From NCBI GenBank assembly GCA_943331415.1, contig CALQLM010000115.1:1-5494 (forward strand): a stretch of DNA of 5,494 nucleotides, given 5' to 3'. The stretch comes from Bifidobacterium breve (GTDB lineage Bacteria; Actinomycetota; Actinomycetes; Mycobacteriales; Mycobacteriaceae). Below are positions 1 through 5,494 of this stretch, one piece after another; the stretch's first letter is position 1; every line of letters begins with the position of its first letter. Both the position numbers and the translations under genes were made by a program. The notes beneath the pieces were generated by a model. That model made no database searches. It was not told the origin of the DNA and saw nothing but the letters and a program-made list of their open reading frames with translations.

Positions 1-392
1 CGGGGGTTTTCCTCGACGACCTGGACACCCCAACGGCCGCCGGTGTATTCGCGCATCCGCCAGCGCAGCAGCGGCCAGTCCTCGACGGCTATCAGCGCAG
101 CCTCATGTGCCCAATACTCGACCAGGAGCCGCGGCGATCGTGCGCTGTGACTCCATGCCGCGGCGTCGAGCACGTCGCGGTCATACGGGCCGAGCCGGCT
201 GAACACCGGCGCATAGTGGGCCCGCACCGCCACCGACACCGAGTCCAGTTGCAGCACCTGGATACGACCAATGAGCCGGCGCAGATCGCCGCGGGTCACC
301 GCACGGGCAGGGGGCGCGGACGCAAAGCCCTGGGCGGCGACCGCAACCCGGCGGGCCTGGGCCTTGGTCAGCTGAGGGGTCAGACGGGTCAC
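1..392 (-). CDS. YcaQ/AlkZ-type winged-helix DNA glycosylase, N-terminal part (3' end outside window)
   Basis: I translated this frame by hand. It starts at GTG 392 and stays open for 130 codons to the window edge. The start shares the bases GTGA with the dfrA stop, so translation is probably coupled; I see no Shine-Dalgarno in front of it. Residues 9-23 ([15 protein letters not shown]) and 48-72 ([20 protein letters not shown]) are typical of the HTH_42 family (crosslink-repair glycosylase YcaQ, Streptomyces AlkZ). Family members are about 350-410 residues, so roughly the first third is visible. Characterised members remove bulky alkylated bases or unhook interstrand crosslinks. Their catalytic motif is Q-hydrophobic-Q (AlkZ) or Q-hydrophobic-D (YcaQ/AlkX), and here Q48-L49-D50 fits the second type. 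The product should be cytosolic. Family assignment is solid; the substrate is inferred. Confidence 0.85.
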   Translation of the reverse strand, partial: MTRLTPQLTKAQARRVAVAAQGFASAPPARAVTRGDLRRLIGRIQVLQLDSVSVAVRAHYAPVFSRLGPYDRDVLDAAAWSHSARSPRLLVEYWAHEAALIAVEDWPLLRWRMREYTGGRWGVQVVEENP

Positions 393-871
393 AGCCGAAT
401 GTAGCTATGGAACCGGTAGCGCAGCCCGGAGCTGCTGTCCTGCCAGTGTCCGGTGGTGCCGATCCACGATTCGTCGAGCATCGGGGCCAGCGCATCATCG
501 TCCTCGAGCTGCAGGTCGATATCCACTTCGGTGACCTCGCAGCGGACGGCGGCCGCCATGGCGAGGTGGTAGATCTCCGATCCGCCGATCACCCAGGTCT
601 GCTCGTCGGTGTTGATCGCCTCGATGGATCCGACGACCTCGGCACCGAGGGCCTCAAAGCCGCCGTTGCGGCTGAGGACGATATTGCGCCGGCCGGGCAG
701 CGGCCGGAACCGTGCGGGCAGCGAGTCCCAGGTGCGCCGACCCATCACCACGGTGTGGCCCATGGTCACCTTTTTGAACCGGGCCAGATCCTCGGGCAAA
801 TGCCACGGGATGGTGCCGTCGCGCCCGATCACACCGGAGGTCGACTGGGCCCAAATAAGGCCGACGCTCAT
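389..871 (-). CDS. dfrA: Dihydrofolate reductase
   Basis: A 160-residue protein that reduces dihydrofolate to tetrahydrofolate with NADPH, the cytosolic target of trimethoprim-type antifolates. It aligns by eye along its full length with M. tuberculosis DfrA (159 residues). Visible landmarks are VGLIWAQ at 3-9, the loop [17 protein letters not shown] at 12-28 with catalytic Asp28, the NADPH-binding [10 protein letters not shown] at 43-52, Arg61 of PLPGRRN for the folate glutamate tail, and the cofactor loop VIGGSEIY at 94-101. The ATG lies 9 bases after the thyA stop, with only a weak AGG in front, so it probably depends on thyA translation. It supplies the second half of the cycle, since ThyA produces dihydrofolate. 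Its last four bases overlap the next start. No damage is seen. Confidence 0.97.
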   Translation of the reverse strand: MSVGLIWAQSTSGVIGRDGTIPWHLPEDLARFKKVTMGHTVVMGRRTWDSLPARFRPLPGRRNIVLSRNGGFEALGAEVVGSIEAINTDEQTWVIGGSEIYHLAMAAAVRCEVTEVDIDLQLEDDDALAPMLDESWIGTTGHWQDSSSGLRYRFHSYIRL

Positions 872-880
872 CGGCGTTGC

Positions 881-1681
881 CTAGACCGCGACCGGGGCTT
901 TGATGGCCGGGTGCGGGTCGTAGTTGCGGATCTCGATATCGTCGTAGGTGTAGTCGAAGATCGAATCACGTTGGGCAAGAACGAGTTCCGGATATGGACG
1001 CGGATCGCGGCTGAGCTGCTCGGTCACCTGCTGGATGTGATTGTCGTAGATGTGGCAGTCACCACCGGTCCAGATGAAGTCCCCCACACCCAGTCCGGCC
1101 TGGGCCGCCATCATGTGGGTGAGCAGCGCATAGCTGGCGATGTTGAACGGCACGCCCAGGAACATGTCGGCGCTGCGCTGGTAGAGCTGACAGCTGAGCT
1201 TGCCGTCGGCGACGTAGAACTGGAAGAACGCGTGACACGGGGCCAGTGCCATCCGCGGGATATCGGCGACGTTCCATGCCGAGACGATGATGCGTCGGGA
1301 GTCCGGGTCGGTACGCAACTGCTCGATGGCAGTGCTGATCTGGTCGATGTGCTCGCCCGTCGGGGTGGGCCACGACCGCCACTGCACGCCGTAGACCGGC
1401 CCGAGGTCACCGGTGGGAGAAGCCCATTCATCCCAGATGGTGACACCGTGTTGCTGCAGCCACTCGACGTTGGAGTCGCCGCGCAGGAACCACAGCAGCT
1501 CGTAGACCACCGACTTCAGGTGCACCTTCTTAGTGGTGAGCAGCGGGAAACCGGCCGAGAGGTCATAGCGCAACTGATGGCCGAACAGGCTGCGGGTGCC
1601 GGTGCCGGTCCGGTCGGATTTCGGTGTGCCGGACTCCAGGACCAGGCGCAGGAGATCCTCATACGGGGTGGGAATCGGCAC
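881..1681 (-). CDS. thyA: Thymidylate synthase (folate-dependent, ThyA type)
   Basis: A 266-residue enzyme that methylates dUMP to dTMP using 5,10-methylene-tetrahydrofolate, releasing dihydrofolate for DfrA encoded just downstream. Landmarks: [13 protein letters not shown] at 22-34 with phosphate-binding Arg24, WDEW at 83-86, the nucleophile Cys149 in [18 protein letters not shown] at 168-172, dUMP-contacting Asn180 in GVPFNIASY, and the C-terminal IKAPVAV. The usual mycobacterial protein begins MTPYEDLL. Here the only nearby start giving that end is GTG 1681 ([11 protein letters not shown]). The open frame continues 63 codons further upstream, but those residues fall in the divergent promoter and hydrolase gene and are not family-like. 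A TANNNT box ends 7 bases before the GTG, suggesting a leaderless mRNA. Confidence 0.96.
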   Translation of the reverse strand: MPIPTPYEDLLRLVLESGTPKSDRTGTGTRSLFGHQLRYDLSAGFPLLTTKKVHLKSVVYELLWFLRGDSNVEWLQQHGVTIWDEWASPTGDLGPVYGVQWRSWPTPTGEHIDQISTAIEQLRTDPDSRRIIVSAWNVADIPRMALAPCHAFFQFYVADGKLSCQLYQRSADMFLGVPFNIASYALLTHMMAAQAGLGVGDFIWTGGDCHIYDNHIQQVTEQLSRDPRPYPELVLAQRDSIFDYTYDDIEIRNYDPHPAIKAPVAV

Positions 1682-1687
1682 GCGGTT

Positions 1688-1693
1688 TAGCTT
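1688..1693 (+). promoter_or_regulatory. Putative -10 element for the hydrolase gene
   Basis: On the plus strand this is TAGCTT, again a TANNNT match. It shares five base pairs with the opposite-strand -10 of thyA. Transcription would start near base 1700 and give a leader of about 25 bases before ATG 1725. There is no other TANNNT between here and the start codon. Inferred from motif and position only. Confidence 0.35.
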
Positions 1694-1694
1694 A
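1689..1694 (-). promoter_or_regulatory. thyA: Putative -10 element for leaderless thyA-dfrA transcript
   Basis: Read on the minus strand this is TAAGCT, matching the mycobacterial SigA -10 consensus TANNNT. Seven bases (AAACCGC) separate it from GTG 1681, so the first transcribed base would fall on or next to the start codon. I see no Shine-Dalgarno in front of the GTG. Leaderless messages are common in mycobacteria. The motif and spacing are seen; the promoter activity is inferred. Confidence 0.5.
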
Positions 1695-1705
1695 CGTCCG
1701 GGCGC

Positions 1706-1711
1706 GGGGAG
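1706..1711 (+). promoter_or_regulatory. Possible Shine-Dalgarno of the hydrolase gene
   Basis: GGGGAG lies 13 bases before ATG 1725, slightly farther than ideal. It is the best purine-rich match in the short leader and supports ATG 1725 over the upstream in-frame codons. Confidence 0.35.
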
Positions 1712-1724
1712 TAGAAACGGTGCC

Positions 1725-2465
1725 ATGCCGACTGTGACTGACACGATCGCGATGCCGGAGGGCGCCTGCCCCGTCATATTCGCCACACCCGACGGGCCCG
1801 GTCCGTGGCCCGGGATCGTGATGTACCCCGACGCCGGCGGTATGCGGCCGGTGTTCCGCGAGATGGCCACCCGACTGGCCTCGCTGGGGTACGCGGTCCT
1901 GGTTCCCGATGTGTACTACCGCAGCGGCGACTGGGCGCCGTTCGATATGGCAGGCGTCTTCGGTGACGCGGCCGAACGCAACCGGTTGTTCGCCATGATG
2001 CACGCCATCACCCCGGACGTGATGGCTGCCGACGCGGGCCGGTTCTTCGACTACCTGGCCGCACGCCCGGAGGTCTCCGGGCAGCAGTTCGGCACATCCG
2101 GATATTGCATGGGCGGGCGCACGTCGCTGATGGTGGCCGGACGGGTGCCGGAACGGGTGGCCGCGGCGATGTCCTTCCACGGCGGCGGACTGGTCTCCGA
2201 GGGACCGGATAGCCCACATCTGTTGGCCGAGAGGATCACCGCGGCGGTGTACGTGGGGGCCGCCGAGGACGACCCGTCCTACACCCCGGAACAATCAGAG
2301 ATCCTCGACGCCGCGCTCACTGCCGCAGGCGTCAAGCACATCATCGAGTGGTACACGGCATTGCACGGCTTCGCTGTGGCGGACAACGACCCCTATGACG
2401 AGGCAGCCGCCGAACGGCACTGGCAGGCGATGGCCGATTTCTTCAGCGCGAAGCTAGGACGCTGA
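1725..2465 (+). CDS. Dienelactone hydrolase family alpha/beta hydrolase
   Basis: A 246-residue cytosolic alpha/beta hydrolase of the dienelactone hydrolase (DLH) family, close in length and context to what I recall of M. tuberculosis Rv2765. Family members use a Cys-Asp-His triad to cleave ester or lactone bonds. Visible here are [11 protein letters not shown] at 29-39 after the first core strand, the nucleophile elbow GYCMGG at 126-131 (Cys128), an acidic position in GAAEDDPSY (Asp182 or Asp183), and His214 in TALHGFAV. All three triad positions are therefore present. The family covers many substrates and no aromatic-degradation genes are nearby, so the true substrate is unknown. ATG 1725 was chosen because the open frame upstream runs into the thyA promoter and coding region. 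Its 3' end overlaps the convergent membrane-protein gene by 12 bases. Confidence 0.9.
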   Translation: MPTVTDTIAMPEGACPVIFATPDGPGPWPGIVMYPDAGGMRPVFREMATRLASLGYAVLVPDVYYRSGDWAPFDMAGVFGDAAERNRLFAMMHAITPDVMAADAGRFFDYLAARPEVSGQQFGTSGYCMGGRTSLMVAGRVPERVAAAMSFHGGGLVSEGPDSPHLLAERITAAVYVGAAEDDPSYTPEQSEILDAALTAAGVKHIIEWYTALHGFAVADNDPYDEAAAERHWQAMADFFSAKLGR

Positions 2466-2921
2466 GTCCGGCTGCTCTGCGCGTCTGCCGACGTTGCGCA
2501 ATGCCCGCAGGATTCCACGTCCGGCATATAGACCGACGACAATGGTCAGCGCGATCAAGACGATGAACATGACCAGCCAGTTGGTCCGGCTGTGCGGCAC
2601 GTTCCACCAGACGATGGTGAACAACACCGCGCAGAGGAACAACACACTGTCGCGCCAGTTTCCCTTGTAACTGGACGCAGCCTCGCGCAGTTCGCGGTTC
2701 TTCTCGGTGGTGACGATCAGGTCGCCGATGCGCCGGTTGATGCTGGCTTCGAGTTCTGCCCGCAGCGACGTGTTCTCCGCCGGAATCATCTCGAGCAGTT
2801 CGAGATCGGATTTGATCAGCCCGCGATAGTCCGGGCCTTTGAGGTTGCCGGCCACCAGACCCATGAGTGCGCCGCCGGCGATCGGCGCCGCTCCTAAGGC
2901 AATTTCTGCAATTCCGGGCAT
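2454..2921 (-). CDS. Small membrane protein of unknown function
   Basis: A 155-residue protein I do not recognise. Residues 5-25 are rich in Gly/Ala and hydrophobic, possibly a membrane segment or signal anchor. Residues 35-90 are charged and look helical, possibly a coiled coil (LIKSDLELLEM, SLRAELEASINRRIGDL). Two strong transmembrane segments follow at about 92-108 (VLFLCAVLFTIVWWNV) and 115-133, and then a basic tail (RGILRALRNVGRRAEQ) likely in the cytoplasm. A strong Shine-Dalgarno stands 7 bases before ATG 2921. The gene follows the flavodoxin-like gene after 7 bases and is probably the last of the dapB unit. Its end overlaps the convergent hydrolase gene by 12 bases. Frame, ribosome site and spacing make it a convincing gene; function is unknown. 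Confidence 0.82.
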   Translation of the reverse strand: MPGIAEIALGAAPIAGGALMGLVAGNLKGPDYRGLIKSDLELLEMIPAENTSLRAELEASINRRIGDLIVTTEKNRELREAASSYKGNWRDSVLFLCAVLFTIVWWNVPHSRTNWLVMFIVLIALTIVVGLYAGRGILRALRNVGRRAEQPDSAS

Positions 2922-2928
2922 GACTCCC

Positions 2929-2935
2929 TCACCTC
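2929..2935 (-). promoter_or_regulatory. Strong Shine-Dalgarno overlapping the upstream stop codon
   Basis: On the minus strand GAGGTGA is a 7-base match to the complement of the 16S rRNA 3' end, 7 bases before ATG 2921. Its last three bases are the TGA stop of the flavodoxin-like gene, so terminating ribosomes reach it directly. It fixes the start of the small membrane protein. Confidence 0.7.
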
Positions 2936-3377
2936 ATCACCGTGGCGGCTAGGGTGCCGCCTAATTCGTAGGCCTGTTCGCGCCCGGCGCCGTCGACCGC
3001 GCCGGTTACCTCAAGCACATCTGCTGATCGCACCAGACTCAGGCCACCTGCGATCCGCTCGATAGAAGAGACCGCCCCGGCGGTGTCGTTGTTACCGTGC
3101 ACCCACAGACCGTAGGGCCGATTGGCCACGTAATCCAGAACCGGGTAGTAGACCGTGTCGAAGAAGTGTTTGAGCGCCCCGGACATGTAGCCGAAGTTAG
3201 CCGGGGTGCCGAAGATGTAGCCGTCGGCGGCGAGCATGTCGGCGATGGTGGCTGACAACGCGGGCCGGACCACCACGTCGACTCCGGTGATCTCGGGGTC
3301 GCGGGTTCCGGCAAGAACCGCCTCGAGAAGTTCACGAGTGACCGGTGACGGGGTGTGATGGACGATCAGCAGCGTGC

Positions 3378-3381
<4 letters not shown>
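2929..3381 (-). CDS. Flavodoxin-like / NAD(P)H-dependent oxidoreductase-type protein
   Basis: A 150-residue single-domain flavodoxin-fold protein, comparable in length and neighbourhood to what I recall of M. tuberculosis Rv2771c. The first strand TLLIVHH at 3-9 leads into TPSPVTRELLEAV at 10-22, the expected FMN phosphate-binding loop and helix. GTPANFGYMSGALKHFFD at 58-75 matches the second FMN loop of WrbA-like and FMN-reductase-like proteins (pattern GTPxxFGxMxGxxKxFxD). YGLWVHGNND near 90-99 is the next strand and loop. It probably binds FMN and takes part in cytosolic electron transfer, but the partner is unknown. It starts at GTG 3381, sharing GTGA with the stop of the upstream gene, with a GGAG eight bases before the start. 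Confidence 0.85.
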
Positions 3382-5250
<1,869 letters not shown>

Positions 5251-5255
5251 CCCCA

Positions 5256-5261
5256 CCCCTT
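5256..5261 (-). promoter_or_regulatory. Shine-Dalgarno of the sulfotransferase-like gene
   Basis: AAGGGG on the minus strand, 5 bases before ATG 5250, in the 31-base gap after the Lrp stop. It supports the shorter start. Confidence 0.45.
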
Positions 5262-5281
5262 CGCGACGCAGTCCTCGGATC

Positions 5282-5455
5282 CTACAGCGGCGCTCCACCG
5301 CGCAGATGCTCGAAAATCAGTGAGGTCTGGGTTCCGGCCACGTCGGAATCGGCATTGAAGTTGTCGACCACGACTGACCGCAGGTCGTCGGTATCGCGGG
5401 CGGCCACATGGACGAGGAAGTCGTCGGCGCCGGCTAGGTAGTAGACATCGATTTG
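5282..5455 (-). CDS. Lrp/AsnC-family regulator, C-terminal part only
   Basis: The last 57 residues of an Lrp/AsnC (feast/famine) transcription regulator, translated by hand, ending in TAG at 5282-5284. The effector-binding (RAM/AsnC ligand) domain is clear: VYYLAGADDFLVHVAARDTD at 4-23 carries the diagnostic GADDF turn, and TQTSLIFEHLRGG at 42-54 is the final strand that ends this family. The N-terminal helix-turn-helix, about 90 residues, is not in the window. Upstream of about 5455 the frame no longer looks like Lrp and coincides with a dapB-derived stretch, so the gene is either truncated here or joined artificially. Such proteins often control amino-acid genes, and M. tuberculosis has one (Rv2779c) a few genes from dapB; any role in controlling this window is speculation. 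Confidence 0.8.
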   Translation of the reverse strand, partial: QIDVYYLAGADDFLVHVAARDTDDLRSVVVDNFNADSDVAGTQTSLIFEHLRGGAPL

Positions 5456-5494
5456 TCCATGACGGCGTCGGGATGGGTGAAGTCGATGACTACC
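5454..5494. repeat. Near-copy of an internal dapB segment at the window end
   Basis: Direct repeat of 4387-4427, with 39 of 41 bases the same (mismatches at 5456 and 5491). On the minus strand it encodes [13 protein letters not shown] in the dapB frame, which then closes at TAG after a few codons. The difference at 5491 is synonymous (GTA for GTC), so this looks like a related but different dapB allele. It directly abuts the Lrp fragment. Confidence 0.85.

Noticed and set aside
407..1690. Open frame of 427 codons on the plus strand opposite dfrA and thyA
   Set aside because: It mirrors two unmistakable enzymes. High GC at third positions keeps the opposite frame open, and its protein shows no family-like segment.
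1596..1724. 43-codon N-terminal extension of the hydrolase on the plus strand
   Set aside because: It lies antisense to the thyA start, is rich in Arg, and is not seen in DLH proteins.
1682..1870. 63-codon N-terminal extension of thyA
   Set aside because: It would cover the divergent promoter and the start of the hydrolase gene. ThyA proteins begin close to PYEDLL and the extra residues are not family-like.
5251..5298. 16-residue N-terminal extension of the sulfotransferase
   Set aside because: Homologues start at MIISHRHKF. The extension overlaps the Lrp stop, and an AAGGGG site stands correctly before ATG 5250.

Overview
The window looks like chromosomal DNA of a Mycobacterium sensu lato species (Mycobacterium/Mycolicibacterium). 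It is GC-rich and densely packed. ThyA, DfrA and DapB read almost like the M. tuberculosis proteins. The order dfrA, thyA, divergent dienelactone hydrolase, then (further on) flavodoxin-like, membrane and dapB genes recalls the Rv2763c-Rv2773c region as I remember it. Nearly all DNA is coding and every stretch without a gene is under 50 bases. Both ends cut through genes.

Left block (1-1681, minus strand): thyA, dfrA and the N-terminal third of a YcaQ/AlkZ-type winged-helix DNA glycosylase lie head to tail. There are 9 bases between thyA and dfrA, and a 4-base GTGA overlap between dfrA and the third gene. ThyA turns dUMP into dTMP and oxidises methylene-tetrahydrofolate to dihydrofolate, and DfrA reduces that back. 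The third gene is a likely DNA repair partner. thyA appears to start at a GTG placed for leaderless translation.

Middle (1682-2465, plus strand): a 43-base divergent intergenic region holds overlapping -10 elements for thyA and for a dienelactone hydrolase family alpha/beta hydrolase. The hydrolase gene runs convergently 12 bases into the next gene.

Right block (2454-4567, minus strand): dapB (dihydrodipicolinate reductase, lysine/DAP synthesis) is followed by a two-helix membrane protein with one TPR, a flavodoxin-like protein, and a small membrane protein. They are joined by GTGA stop/start overlaps or a 7-base spacer, so they are probably one transcription unit.

Far right (4585-5494, minus strand): a PAPS-dependent sulfotransferase-like gene, lower in GC than dapB, sits between dapB and the C-terminal part of an Lrp/AsnC regulator. 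The Lrp reading frame breaks abruptly about 40 bases from the window end. There the sequence becomes a near-copy of an internal dapB segment found 1067 bases earlier. This is the oddest signal in the window, and a chimeric contig end is the simplest explanation. I do not see a clearly new multi-gene system.
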